A DNA stretch of 64,000 bases from contig CAWJGZ010000004.1 of the NCBI GenBank assembly GCA_963842505.1, positions 1,612,001-1,676,000 of the forward strand, given 5' to 3'. The notes under the pieces were generated by a model. That model was not told the origin of the DNA and ran no database searches. It worked only from the letters and a program-made list of their open reading frames with translations. The translations under genes and the position numbers were made by a program. Origin of the DNA: PALSA-129 sp963842505 (GTDB taxonomy: Bacteria; Acidobacteriota; Terriglobia; Bryobacterales; Bryobacteraceae). How positions within the stretch are numbered: position 1 is the stretch's first letter; each line of letters starts with the position of its first letter. This document shows positions 34,613 through 43,603 of this stretch, in pieces.

Positions 34613-35685
34613 CCGGCATCGAACTGTCTTTCGCCGCGCTCCTGCTGGGCGGATACGCTCTGTTCTTTGGCGTGCTCTTCGGCCTCCTGGCGTTTCGCGC
34701 ATCGCGCGTGCGCCACCAAGCCGCCACCGCGGAAGCGCTGGTGCCCGAGATCCGCGACGCGCTGGTGGACTACCTCGCCGGCAGCAACGATCAGACCCGC
34801 ATCCGCCAGTTCCTGAGCACCAACCGGCTCGATGTGGGAAATGCCGTGCTGTCGTTTCAGGGAACCGTCAGCGGCAGCGCGCGCGACCGCCTCTGCGACC
34901 TGGCCCTCGACATGGCTCTGGTGCACGACTGGGGCCAGGACACTCGTTCCAAGGAACTCGCCGTTCGCCGCACGGCCTACGCGCGCCTGGCTTTCGTGTG
35001 CGCATACGAGCCCTGCCAGCGCGTGGTGGGCGACCTCGTGACGCGAGCCCTCGGGGATGCCGATCCCGAGGTGCGGCTGCCCGCCGCGCGCGCTCTGATC
35101 CAATCGGGGCACATCGCCGACATCGGTCGCGTATTCGAGATGGCGGCTTCGCGGAATCTGCTCATTCGCATTCTGCTGACGGAGGATCTGCGCAGGTACG
35201 CCGCGGAGTTGTGCGCCACCACGGTTCCGGCCATCCTGGCGTCCGGCGATTCCAAACGCATTCTGGCAGTGCTCCAGATGCTGGTGGCCTGGGAGCGGGC
35301 CCTGCCGCTCGCCGGCCTCCACGTCTTGCTGGACCACCGCGACCGCGAAATCCGCGTCGCCGCCCTCCGCTTGGCTCCGCTAGTGCCACTCAGTCCCGAA
35401 AACCAAAATGCCATTCTGCGCGAACTGACCGATCCCGATACCGAAGTGAGCACCGCCGCCGCACTGACGGCCGGCCGCCTGCGCTTGCAGGAGGCCATGC
35501 CCTCTCTGGCCCGCTGCGTGCGAACCGGAACCGCGGAATTGGCGCGCATGGCCGCATCCGCCATGGCTGCCATGCCTCCCCGCGGCTGGGAGACCTTGGA
35601 AGAGCTGGCGGGCGGACCAAACCCGGCCGCTGCCTTCATCGCCTCGGTCACCTTGGATAAAGCCAAACGAAAGGCGGGCGCTTGA
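34609..35685 (+). CDS. Membrane-anchored HEAT-repeat protein
   Basis: The 358-residue protein starts with one membrane helix (about 5-28; LSFAALLLGGYALFFGVLFG). The rest is alpha-helical with repeated helix pairs of HEAT type: VTRALGDADPEVRLPAARALI, LDHRDREIRVAALRLAPLVP and LTDPDTEVSTAAALTAGRL. Such repeats make protein-protein scaffolds. The start at 34609 overlaps the stop of the receiver gene, and its stop overlaps the glycosyltransferase start (TGATG), so translation of the three is coupled. A role as adaptor between the signalling protein and the membrane glycosyltransferase is inference from this layout. Confidence 0.85.
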   Translation: MTGIELSFAALLLGGYALFFGVLFGLLAFRASRVRHQAATAEALVPEIRDALVDYLAGSNDQTRIRQFLSTNRLDVGNAVLSFQGTVSGSARDRLCDLALDMALVHDWGQDTRSKELAVRRTAYARLAFVCAYEPCQRVVGDLVTRALGDADPEVRLPAARALIQSGHIADIGRVFEMAASRNLLIRILLTEDLRRYAAELCATTVPAILASGDSKRILAVLQMLVAWERALPLAGLHVLLDHRDREIRVAALRLAPLVPLSPENQNAILRELTDPDTEVSTAAALTAGRLRLQEAMPSLARCVRTGTAELARMAASAMAAMPPRGWETLEELAGGPNPAAAFIASVTLDKAKRKAGA

Positions 35686-37049
35686 TGCAATCCATCGGCC
35701 CGGCGGTCTTCTTCACGGTCCAGGCGCTCGCTGTCCTGCTATTCCTGCTGGGCCTGGGGGCGTTCCGCGTGATGGTGCAAGGCGGTTTCGCGCTCCGCCG
35801 CAGAGCTCGCGCCGGCTCGCCCGACTATAGCGACGTGCTCCTCAAATCCGCACTCGCCCCGGCTGTCACGACCATCGCGGTCCCGCCCGACGCGTCGCCC
35901 GAATCCCGCCTGTTCGCCCGCCGCCTGCTCGATCTGCACTTCGGCCGCAACGAGGTCGTGATCGTCCTGGACGGCCCCTCCGAAACTGAGATGGAAACCT
36001 GGCGCAGCGAGTTCAAGCTGTACCAGTCGGCGCGCCCTGTCGAGCACAAGCTGTCCACCGCGCCGGTCCGTGGCGTATATGAATCGCGCGACCCCATTCG
36101 CATCGTGGTGGTGGATAAGGAACCTGGGGGAACCGCTGACGCCTGGAATGCCGGTGTGAATGTGGCAACTTCCCCGGTCATCGGCCTGCTCGATCCGGAA
36201 AGCGAATTCGCACCGACCGTGCTGCTGCGCCTGATCCAACCCATGCTCGAGGCTTTCGAGGAGACCGTTGCGGTCTGCGGGGGCGCATCCGTTCCGGCGG
36301 GCGCCGGTCTCACCTCCCGCTGGGGCGCCCTGGAATCCCTGCGTGCCTGGATGACTCGCGGGGCAGCCTTCGCCAGTCACAACCTGGTCTTACCGATTCC
36401 CGGCAGTGCCGTGCTGGCCCGGCGCGACGCTATCATCGCTTCCGGCGGACTTGCCGGCGATGCGCTGGAGTTGATTGTGCGGCTGCACGGTTTCGCCTTG
36501 GCCTCGCGGAAGCCCTATCGCATTGCCTTTCTCCCCGCGCCCGTCAGCTTTGGCCGCGCCCCGCGCGGCCTGAAGGAACTGCGCCAAATGGTGCGGCGCG
36601 ACCAACGCGAACTGTCACTCGTTTTCCGCAACCGCAAATCCCTGGCAGGGCCCTTCGCGGGGCGGATTGTGGGCAGCCTCTACATCGACCGCTTGGTTCG
36701 TCCAAAGCTGGAAACCGCGGCGTACCTGCTCACCGCGGCCGGCCTGGTAATGGGTTGCGTGGATTGGAAGCTTGCTGGTTTCGTTCTGCTTTCCACCGCC
36801 GCCATGGGGATGGTGCAGTCGTTGGGAGCGGTCGTCTTGCGGGAAGTTGCCCAGCCTGCCAAGTCCGAAACGGCCCGGATCGCCTCTCTGTTCCTGGCAG
36901 CCATCCCGGAAAATCTGGGCTACCGCCAGTTACGCAATCTTTGGCTCATCGCCGACTCTTGGAGATCCGCGGCCGGTCCAAAGCTAAACCGCGGGCGAAT
37001 GGTCAAGAACCACTCGGCCGCGGCTTCCGCCACTCCCGCGAAGAAGTAG
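35685..37049 (+). CDS. Membrane glycosyltransferase, family 2-like
   Basis: The 454-residue protein has an N-terminal membrane helix (about 7-30), a GT-A-type catalytic region (about 55-270) and two C-terminal hydrophobic helices (about 340-385). In the GT-A region, VVIVLDGPSETEMETW and VVVDKEPGGTADAWNAGVNV correspond to nucleotide-sugar-binding strands. GLLDPESEFAP takes the place of the usual DxD turn, here D-P-E. The overall plan resembles processive polysaccharide synthases, but the QxxRW motif is not evident; RRDQRELS may be its remnant. The acceptor is unknown; an exported polysaccharide is the most likely product. It ends tail-to-tail with the next gene, with no gap. Confidence 0.75.
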   Translation: MQSIGPAVFFTVQALAVLLFLLGLGAFRVMVQGGFALRRRARAGSPDYSDVLLKSALAPAVTTIAVPPDASPESRLFARRLLDLHFGRNEVVIVLDGPSETEMETWRSEFKLYQSARPVEHKLSTAPVRGVYESRDPIRIVVVDKEPGGTADAWNAGVNVATSPVIGLLDPESEFAPTVLLRLIQPMLEAFEETVAVCGGASVPAGAGLTSRWGALESLRAWMTRGAAFASHNLVLPIPGSAVLARRDAIIASGGLAGDALELIVRLHGFALASRKPYRIAFLPAPVSFGRAPRGLKELRQMVRRDQRELSLVFRNRKSLAGPFAGRIVGSLYIDRLVRPKLETAAYLLTAAGLVMGCVDWKLAGFVLLSTAAMGMVQSLGAVVLREVAQPAKSETARIASLFLAAIPENLGYRQLRNLWLIADSWRSAAGPKLNRGRMVKNHSAAASATPAKK

Positions 37050-37388
37050 CTAACGCTCGAAAACCACCTTGGTAGTCGTGCCGCCCAGGCGGATCTCTGT
37101 CAGTGCCTGCTGGCCGTTCTCGGTGGTGTAGGCAAGCATGGTGTCGGCGAACTTCTTCTCGACGCTCTCAAGTTTCGCCGGAACTTCAATCGGGTTTTTC
37201 CCGGTATCGGTTGTGATGGTGACTTTGGCGTCTCCCAAAGTAATCCGATAGTCTCCCGCCTTCAGTACGGTGCCCTTCATGACAACAGGCCGGTCCAACG
37301 TGATCTTGTAGTGACTGCCCGTTGGAACTGTTCCGGCGCTGGCCACCAGCGCTAGAATTGCTAAAACCATAACAACTTTCTTAAGCAT
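37050..37388 (-). CDS. Small secreted protein of unknown function
   Basis: The 112-residue protein has a signal peptide (KKVVMVLAILALVASAG) and a single beta-rich domain (SHYKITLDRPVVMKGTVLKA, AGDYRITLGDAKVTIT, LTEIRLGGTTTKVVFER). This pattern is common among small exported acidobacterial proteins, but I know no function. The ATG at 37388 is chosen because AGGAG lies seven bases upstream. It converges with the glycosyltransferase gene; the two stop codons are adjacent. Confidence 0.7.
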   Translation of the reverse strand: MLKKVVMVLAILALVASAGTVPTGSHYKITLDRPVVMKGTVLKAGDYRITLGDAKVTITTDTGKNPIEVPAKLESVEKKFADTMLAYTTENGQQALTEIRLGGTTTKVVFER

Positions 37389-37619
37389 TAATATCTCCTG
37401 AACCGGTAGGTTCACTATGTTCAAACAGGGCCGGTCGGCCCTATAAACGAGTTTAGCACCACTTTATCGTGGATGTACTTTACAACAGCCGCTTAGAACC
37501 TTCGGCCGCTTGCGATCATTCCCATGCTGTATTGCTGGGGCCTGCGCCTTCCAACCTCTCGCGCGCACGTGAAGCATCGTACACTAGGGGATCATGACGA
37601 ATCCTGGGAGCTTTGCATC

Positions 37620-38573
37620 ATGAGCCACTACGTTGTCACCGGAGGGGCTGGCTTTATTGGTTCCGCGATCGTGCGCGGCCTCTTGCGGCAAGGCGCGGGG
37701 CGGGTTCTGGTCATCGACAACCTTTTGACGGGTCGGGAATCCAACCTCGATGACGTGCGGAAGTCGGTCGACTTCCAGCGCGCCGACATCCGCAATTACA
37801 AGGAAATTGCGCCGCTCATCCGCGGCGCCGCCATCGTGTTTCACGAAGCTGCGATTCCATCCGTGCCCCGTTCCATCGACGATCCTCTGCCTTCCCACGA
37901 AGTCAATATCAATGGCACCTTCAACGTGCTGCGGGCCGCGCGCGAAGGACAGGCCGGCCGTGTAGTCTACGCGGCTTCCTCTTCGGCCTACGGGGATACC
38001 GAGGTGCTTCCCAAAGTGGAAACCATGGCGCCCTCACCCAAATCGCCCTACGCCCTGCAAAAATTGGTGGGTGAACACTATTGCCAGATCTTCGCCAAAG
38101 TCTACGGAATGGAAACCGTGGCCCTTCGCTATTTCAACGTCTACGGCCCGCGGCAGGACCCCTCCAGCCCGTACTCCGGCGTGCTCTCGCTGTTCATCAA
38201 AGCCGCCCTGGAGCGCCGCTCGCCCACCATCCTGGGCGACGGAGAACAATCGCGCGACTTCACCTACGTGGACGATGTCGTGGAGTTGAATCTAAAAGCC
38301 GCGCGCGCCCAGGGCGTGGCGGGTAAGACCTACAACGGCGGCAACGGCGGCCGCATCACTCTGAACCAGGCGTGGGCGCTCTTGCAAGAGCTGGAAGGTG
38401 TTAAGATTCCGGCCGCCTACGGACCTCCGCGAGCGGGCGACGTGCGCCATTCGCAAGCCGATACTACGGCGGCGGCCCGGGACCTGGGCTATGCGCCGCG
38501 GTTTTCCTTCGAAGAAGGGATGCGCCTGACCCTGGAGTGGTACCGCCGCGATCTGCAAGGTAAAACTCGATGA
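37620..38573 (+). CDS. NAD-dependent nucleotide-sugar epimerase (UDP-hexose 4-epimerase type)
   Basis: The 317-residue extended short-chain dehydrogenase has the Rossmann motif TGGAGFIG at the N-terminus, the active-site serines in YAASSSAYGDTE, and the YxxxK pair in SPYALQKLVGE. The segment RYFNVYGPRQDPSSPYSGVL closely matches WbpP/TviC-type UDP-GlcNAc(A) 4-epimerases, so an N-acetylated UDP-sugar is the likely substrate. The ATG at 37620 has GGGAG upstream. It overlaps the STAS gene by four bases and lies near the glycosyltransferase, for which it could supply the donor sugar. Confidence 0.85.
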   Translation: MSHYVVTGGAGFIGSAIVRGLLRQGAGRVLVIDNLLTGRESNLDDVRKSVDFQRADIRNYKEIAPLIRGAAIVFHEAAIPSVPRSIDDPLPSHEVNINGTFNVLRAAREGQAGRVVYAASSSAYGDTEVLPKVETMAPSPKSPYALQKLVGEHYCQIFAKVYGMETVALRYFNVYGPRQDPSSPYSGVLSLFIKAALERRSPTILGDGEQSRDFTYVDDVVELNLKAARAQGVAGKTYNGGNGGRITLNQAWALLQELEGVKIPAAYGPPRAGDVRHSQADTTAAARDLGYAPRFSFEEGMRLTLEWYRRDLQGKTR

Positions 38574-38902
38574 TCGAAATCAGCCATAGCGAAGTGCCGC
38601 CCTCGACCGTGGTGATCAAGCTGGCCGGCAAGTTGATGCTTGGCCCCGAGGGCGATCAAATCGTCACTCTCGTGGAAAATCTGATCGTCCGGGGAAAGCG
38701 CCTGTTCATCTTCGACCTGGCGGCGGTGGACGCCATCGACTCGACCGGCATCGGCCGCTTCATATCCAGCTTCAACAAGATCATGGCTGTCGGCGGCGAG
38801 ATGCGCATGGCTGGCGCCAGCGGCCACGTCTTCCAATCCTTTCACGTGAGTCTGCTGGACAAAGTCTTCCGCTTTTACCCAACTGTCGACGCCGCCCTGT
38901 AA
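38570..38902 (+). CDS. STAS-domain protein (anti-sigma factor antagonist type)
   Basis: The 110-residue protein is a single STAS domain: STVVIKLAGKLMLG, then LFIFDLAAVDAIDSTGIGRF with the serine that is phosphorylated in SpoIIAA-type antagonists, and a closing helix. No anti-sigma factor kinase gene is in the window. The four-base overlap with the epimerase gene suggests that it belongs to the same glycan operon. There it might gate a kinase or a membrane enzyme by partner switching. Confidence 0.88.
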   Translation: MIEISHSEVPPSTVVIKLAGKLMLGPEGDQIVTLVENLIVRGKRLFIFDLAAVDAIDSTGIGRFISSFNKIMAVGGEMRMAGASGHVFQSFHVSLLDKVFRFYPTVDAAL

Positions 38903-38925
38903 GACCGGCCTGCCGGCCTGTCATT

Positions 38926-41283
38926 CTACTCCACGTCGAAATCCACGCTGCGCGTCACGGATTTTCCCAACGTATCGAGCGCCGTCAGCTCCAGACGGTA
39001 ACCGCCCGCCACAAGGCCGGCGACGGGAAGCCTGAGCCCCACCGGCACCACAGGATTAGGACTGTCCTTGCGAACGTAGATGTCCATCGGAACAAGCCCG
39101 GAATCGATTTTCAATGCCCCGCCCTTGCGGTCCGACACCTTGAGCTGCACCGCCAACTGGGGCGGCTTCTCGTCCAGCAGGTGCGGCTCGTAAATTTCCA
39201 GGTAAAGGCCGGGCGACGCTTCGGTGGTCTTGAAAACCGAAGACCCGGCGGGAATGAATTGCACGCCTCTCGCCAGCAGCGGAACCTTATCCTCGATGAG
39301 GACCGCATCCAAGCCGGCGTCGCCTTCGGTGGACAGCCGGTCATGGCTGAGGGCCAGGCCGCTTAACGCGAACCCCTTGCCGTCGAAGGCATCGATAGTG
39401 AGCGGCTTTTCGAGTTTTCCAAAGTCCTGGCCACCGCCGCTGAACACCACCTTGAAGCTATACGTGCCAGAGGCGATTTCGAACTGGTTCTCGTAATGCA
39501 GCGGCTTCTGCTGGAATTCCTCCACCTGGGCCTTGGTATCGAAATCAAACTTGACCGTGTCGCTGAATTTGGCGCCCACCGAGCCATCCGGCTTGTAGGC
39601 CACTCCCAACAGGTTGACCTCGGCATGTTGTTTGCCCTTGACCTTCTCAAAGTGAAAGCTCTTGGCCGGAATCTCCATTGCCACGTTGACGCGCGCCACG
39701 TTGGGCGAGGAATAGAAGAAGGGAAGCTGCAACGGCGCGGTAATCGAACCGACCGCGGAGCCTGCCGCGATGCCCTCCAGTTCCGTCTCGGCCGGCTTCC
39801 CGGCCAGCGCGTCCACCACGCGGACGTTGCAGTAGCCGCTGCGCGACCGCACCGCGCTGCCGCCGCGGTTCACCTTGACCTTCAAGGCGTGGCAACTGCC
39901 TTCGGGCGAGTCTTCCGGCGAGTAGCCCAGAATGTAGTACTGATTCTGATCGCGGGCAATTTTCTCCATGCCACTCAGCAGGTCGTTGGTATTGTGGATC
40001 ACGAACCCGCCGGTGCCATCGGCCAGCATGTACAGCGCGGAGTCGTTGATCCCCATGTTCGGTGGAAATGGCGGGACGATGCTGCGGGGATTCATGTTGA
40101 GAAGATTCCGGTTGGTCATGGATGGGTTGAGCGTGGTGGCGCCGCCGCCACCACCCGTGCCGCCCCGTCCGCCGCTCGTGCCGGTTGAGCCGCCCGTGCC
40201 GGTTGAGCCGGTTGCGCCTGTGCTTCCGCCGCGCGAACCACCCGTGCTGCCGCCTGTCGATCCGCCCGTGCCGCCGCCCGCCGAGCCGCCAGTGCGGGAG
40301 CCCGCGCTACCGGTGGCGCCGCCGGCACTTGCGCCGCCGCCCGTCGAGCCGCCACCAGTGGACCCACCGGTGGACCCGCCGCGCGTCTGGCTGGGATCCA
40401 TAAAGGAATTCGAAAACGATGCCAAATGGAACCACGACGACGCACCCAAAGCCGGTGACCGCAGCAGCGCCATGGGTTGCTCGCGAATAATCGGCCCACC
40501 GGGCTGCATGCCGGGCGCGGGCGCCGCCAGGCCGCGAACATCGAGGGGATACACCGCTACGTTGGCCCGATTGCAGGCATCGATTGTCACCGTCAGCTCC
40601 GCGCGGGTTTCGCTGGTGAGCGGAAACCCGGCGGTCAGCATGATCACCGTCTTGCGCCCGGCCACACCTTCCAGGCCCCGTGCCAGGCTTCTGAGGGCCA
40701 GCAGCACGGATCGCACCCCGAAATCGGTAGCCGCGCTGTTCATATTGGGAAAGCCGCCGCCCAGCCCCATCCCCGACCCGTCGCCCCCGGTAGAGACCGT
40801 CGCCATCTTGACGCCGCTGACCACCGCTTTCAGCCGCTCCGGATCGTTGGTGAAATTCTGCGTGATTCTCAAGCTGCCGGTGAAGTTGACGATGGCGATG
40901 TACTTGTTAGGCCCGGTATTCCCATCGATGAACTTGGCGGCCGCTTGCCGCGCCTGAATCTGATCGCCATAACCGGACGACGCGTTGTCGAAGAACAGCA
41001 CCAGGTAGTGCTTCTGGTTATTCAGCGGCGAATTGGGGTCGGCTTCAAAGCCGAACGTTTTGATGGTTTGTTTCTTGCTGTCTTCCAGAACCTCGAAGTC
41101 CTTCTGCGTCAGGTCGGTCACGTAGTTGCCCTTCTTGTCCGTGACCACCGCGTCCACCAGCACCAGCTTCGTCTCCGACCGGATCACCGTGGGAGTCGAA
41201 GTCTGTTCCACCTGCCGTGCGCCAACCCCGCCCGCGCCCGCCAGCAGCGCGCCCATCCACAACATGATGATTCGAATTCGCAT
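38926..41283 (-). CDS. VWFA-related acidobacterial secreted protein with Gly/Ser/Thr linker
   Basis: The 785-residue protein has a signal peptide (about 5-22) and the VWFA-related domain characteristic of Acidobacteria. The domain opens with TKLVLVDAVVTDKKGNYVTDLTQKDFEVLEDSKKQ and continues with YLVLFFDNASSGYGDQIQARQAA and GRKTVIMLTAGFPL. Between about residues 300 and 395 lies a linker of about 90 residues made almost only of Gly, Ser and Thr (GGSTGGSTGG units). After it comes a beta domain with the segment QYYILGYSPEDSPEGSCHALKVKV. The function is unknown; extracellular adhesion or protein binding is plausible. It is followed on the same strand by a second protein of the family, 12 bases away. 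Confidence 0.88.
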   Translation of the reverse strand: MRIRIIMLWMGALLAGAGGVGARQVEQTSTPTVIRSETKLVLVDAVVTDKKGNYVTDLTQKDFEVLEDSKKQTIKTFGFEADPNSPLNNQKHYLVLFFDNASSGYGDQIQARQAAAKFIDGNTGPNKYIAIVNFTGSLRITQNFTNDPERLKAVVSGVKMATVSTGGDGSGMGLGGGFPNMNSAATDFGVRSVLLALRSLARGLEGVAGRKTVIMLTAGFPLTSETRAELTVTIDACNRANVAVYPLDVRGLAAPAPGMQPGGPIIREQPMALLRSPALGASSWFHLASFSNSFMDPSQTRGGSTGGSTGGGSTGGGASAGGATGSAGSRTGGSAGGGTGGSTGGSTGGSRGGSTGATGSTGTGGSTGTSGGRGGTGGGGGATTLNPSMTNRNLLNMNPRSIVPPFPPNMGINDSALYMLADGTGGFVIHNTNDLLSGMEKIARDQNQYYILGYSPEDSPEGSCHALKVKVNRGGSAVRSRSGYCNVRVVDALAGKPAETELEGIAAGSAVGSITAPLQLPFFYSSPNVARVNVAMEIPAKSFHFEKVKGKQHAEVNLLGVAYKPDGSVGAKFSDTVKFDFDTKAQVEEFQQKPLHYENQFEIASGTYSFKVVFSGGGQDFGKLEKPLTIDAFDGKGFALSGLALSHDRLSTEGDAGLDAVLIEDKVPLLARGVQFIPAGSSVFKTTEASPGLYLEIYEPHLLDEKPPQLAVQLKVSDRKGGALKIDSGLVPMDIYVRKDSPNPVVPVGLRLPVAGLVAGGYRLELTALDTLGKSVTRSVDFDVE

Positions 41284-41295
41284 GCTAGTCTCCCC

Positions 41296-43062
41296 TTACG
41301 GAATCGCGACGGCCCCGTTAGCCGCCGACATGAGTTGTCCCTCGGAATCCCTCACCACCAGCCGGACCATGTAAGTCCCCGGGTTTACCGAAAAATTCGT
41401 CTTTACCGCCATCCCGGTGGTGGTCAATCGCGCCAGCGTTTCGTCCTTGAGGCGCAATTCCACCACCTTTTGCAGCCCCGAGATGAAGTTGCCGTTGCGG
41501 TCGAAGATTCCGGAGACAATCGTGATGGTGTTGTAGTTCCGCCCGTCCGCCTTGCGAAACGGAATGTGCTTCGGGTCCATGCGGCAGAGCACCGCCAGGG
41601 TGGCGTCCTTGTCGCTGGTCTTGAAAAATTGCGTGTGCAGTTCCACTGGCAGATCGTTCATTTCATCGCGCGAAAACAGCGCTTCTTCGATCTCCTGCTT
41701 GGCCGTCTCGGCGGCATCCGAAAGTTTCTTGGGCGCGTAGTAACCCTTGCGCGCCTGAATGTCGAGCCCCGCCCGCAGCTTGAGAGAAACCTTCAGAGCG
41801 TGAAAGTTGCCGTCGAGTTTCAGGTTTTGCGGCGAAAAGCCCAGCAAATAGTAATACTCCGGCGCGGTCGCCAGGCGCCGAAATCCTTCGTTCAGGTCGT
41901 TGTTGTTCTGGAAAAAACTCCCGCCGGTTCCGTACGCCATCTCGGCCAGAACATCGGCCTGCGCCGAAGCCGCGTCGCGATCGTACTGGTTCTTGAAAGT
42001 CAGGAATTGCGCCGAGTGCGCGTTAGTCGGCCGCGAAGCGTCCAGCGACGGGTCCGTCCACAGGCCGCGCGCATCCAGGCTGTTGATCAGCACGTTGGCG
42101 TGGATCGCCCGGTCCAACACGTCCATCTTTTCCGGTTGCTCCATGGGCGTGATAAACCCCGGCGACACGATGATGATCATGCGCTGTCCCGGCATGCCGG
42201 ACATGCGGCGGACCACTTCCTTCAGCACCAGCAACGAAACCCGCGTTTCTTGCGATCCGATGCTCAGTACGCGGGAAGCCGCCGCCTGCGCCATCGCGGC
42301 CGCGCTGCTGGCGGTGGTTCCGGGGTTACAGTCCATCACTTCCTGGGAGGCCAGCGACAGCGCCATGGGATCGTTCTTGTTCATCATCATGTCCGCCATG
42401 TAATAGCTGATGTCGGGGCACTGTACCATCCCGCCGGGGTCCATGATGGACCGCGGCCGGATCCGCATCATGGTCTCCCGCAGCTTGTCCTTGTCGTCGG
42501 TGAATTCCACCTGGTCCTGGCCGGACGTTGTGTAGACGGCGGCGCGATCGGTGATCGCAAGCGATGAGAGGTGATGGATGGCCGCGTCGCGCGACCGCGC
42601 CAAATCGCCAAACTCCAGGTGCTGATCGTCGAACAGGTAAGCGATGAAGCGCTCGGGAATGTCCGGCGGCGGGGTCTGGTCTTCGGTCTGCAAGGCCGGC
42701 GCCGCGGGCGGAGCCTCTTTTGGGGTCTTCGGGCCCGATTTCTCCGCTGAGAATTTGCTGATCACCTGCGGCTTGCCCCTGTCGAAGAGCTGGAAATCCT
42801 CCAGGTGGAGCGTGCCGACCGCGCGGCCTTTATTGTCGCGCACCACCACCGGCACCATCACCAGGTTGACCCGCGCCTTGAAGGTGGCGGGAGAATCCTT
42901 GGTGGACATTTCCGGCTGATTCGGGTCGGCCGGAGCTGGCGTAGTTGGCGGAGGAGCCGCGGCCGGAGGATTCTGCGCCGGAGGCATCGTGGGTGGGGGA
43001 GCGGTTTGTCCCCACGCCCCGCACGCCGCGGTAAGCAGCAGCGCAAGCCCGATTGCCCGCAT
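41296..43062 (-). CDS. VWFA-related acidobacterial secreted protein
   Basis: The 588-residue protein starts with a signal peptide (MRAIGLALLLTAACGAWGQ) and a Pro/Ala-rich segment. The VWFA-related domain then follows: ARVNLVMVPVVVRDNKGRAV, GTLHLEDFQLFDRGKPQVIS, FIAYLFDDQHLEFGDLARSR and GQRMIIIVSPGF. The C-terminal beta part carries YYYLLGFSPQNLKLDGNFHALKV, shared with its neighbour. There is no Gly-rich linker. The ATG at 43062 matches the signal peptide; the frame extends upstream without clear coding character. The pair with 38926-41283 looks like a tandem duplication followed by divergence. Confidence 0.85.
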   Translation of the reverse strand: MRAIGLALLLTAACGAWGQTAPPPTMPPAQNPPAAAPPPTTPAPADPNQPEMSTKDSPATFKARVNLVMVPVVVRDNKGRAVGTLHLEDFQLFDRGKPQVISKFSAEKSGPKTPKEAPPAAPALQTEDQTPPPDIPERFIAYLFDDQHLEFGDLARSRDAAIHHLSSLAITDRAAVYTTSGQDQVEFTDDKDKLRETMMRIRPRSIMDPGGMVQCPDISYYMADMMMNKNDPMALSLASQEVMDCNPGTTASSAAAMAQAAASRVLSIGSQETRVSLLVLKEVVRRMSGMPGQRMIIIVSPGFITPMEQPEKMDVLDRAIHANVLINSLDARGLWTDPSLDASRPTNAHSAQFLTFKNQYDRDAASAQADVLAEMAYGTGGSFFQNNNDLNEGFRRLATAPEYYYLLGFSPQNLKLDGNFHALKVSLKLRAGLDIQARKGYYAPKKLSDAAETAKQEIEEALFSRDEMNDLPVELHTQFFKTSDKDATLAVLCRMDPKHIPFRKADGRNYNTITIVSGIFDRNGNFISGLQKVVELRLKDETLARLTTTGMAVKTNFSVNPGTYMVRLVVRDSEGQLMSAANGAVAIP

Positions 43063-43184
43063 TCTTAGCAGATCGATCACGGATTCGCCGACTTTATCAT
43101 ATGATACCGATTGCAGTGCCGAGCGAGGCGCGCCTGTCAGCTTGAGACTGTCAACAGCGCGTCCTGAACAGACGGTGGCGTCTC

Positions 43185-43577
43185 TTAGTGGTGGCAACGG
43201 CAGAACGCTGCGTCCGTCGTTTCCAGTTCCCCTCTCAAATAGGCGACCACCGCGTCTTCCCCCCGGCCCGGAACGGCGGCCATAATCACCCTGACCTTAG
43301 CCTCCCTCAGAGCCTCGGCAGCACGAGCGCCCATACCCGCGCAGATCACGGCGTCACAGCCGTCCAAGGCGGCGAGAATTCCGGCGTGACTGTGGGATCC
43401 GCTTTCGCCCGACGCGTGAGCGCACGTGCCCGGCAGGCGCGATTGATGCTCGCTATTTGCCCGCATCTCGACAGCCTTGATTTGACCGTTCTCGATTTCG
43501 TAGATCAAAAAGGCGACGCTTCGGCCGAAGTGTTCCGAGATCGACACGCCGTCGTTTGTAGGTACTCCAATTTTCAC
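43185..43577 (-). CDS. NifX/NifB C-terminal-type iron-molybdenum cofactor binding protein
   Basis: The 130-residue protein belongs to the dinitrogenase iron-molybdenum cofactor family (KIGVPTNDGVSISEHFGRS, AGILAALDGCDAVICAGMGA). It carries possible metal ligands: TCAHASGESGSHSHAG in the middle and CRCHH at the C-terminus. Members outside nitrogen fixation are small metal-cluster carriers of unknown partner. The start is a GTG at 43577 behind AAAGAGGG. It is the last gene of a three-gene set with a ferritin-like protein and a PadR regulator. No nif genes are in the window. Confidence 0.85.
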   Translation of the reverse strand: MKIGVPTNDGVSISEHFGRSVAFLIYEIENGQIKAVEMRANSEHQSRLPGTCAHASGESGSHSHAGILAALDGCDAVICAGMGARAAEALREAKVRVIMAAVPGRGEDAVVAYLRGELETTDAAFCRCHH

Positions 43578-43603
43578 TGAATAGCCCTCTTTCTTGTAGT
43601 TTG

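Noticed and set aside
38903..38925. Short GGCC-rich palindrome between the STAS and VWFA genes as terminator
   Set aside because: The loop would be two bases and no T-run follows; not enough to call.
40130..40400. Short direct repeats that resemble a CRISPR array
   Set aside because: Spacing is irregular, the repeats are in frame and encode Gly/Ser/Thr units of the VWFA-related protein; no cas genes are near.
40477..42567. A 696-codon plus-strand frame opposite the VWFA-related genes
   Set aside because: It is antisense to two well-supported proteins and shows no motif.
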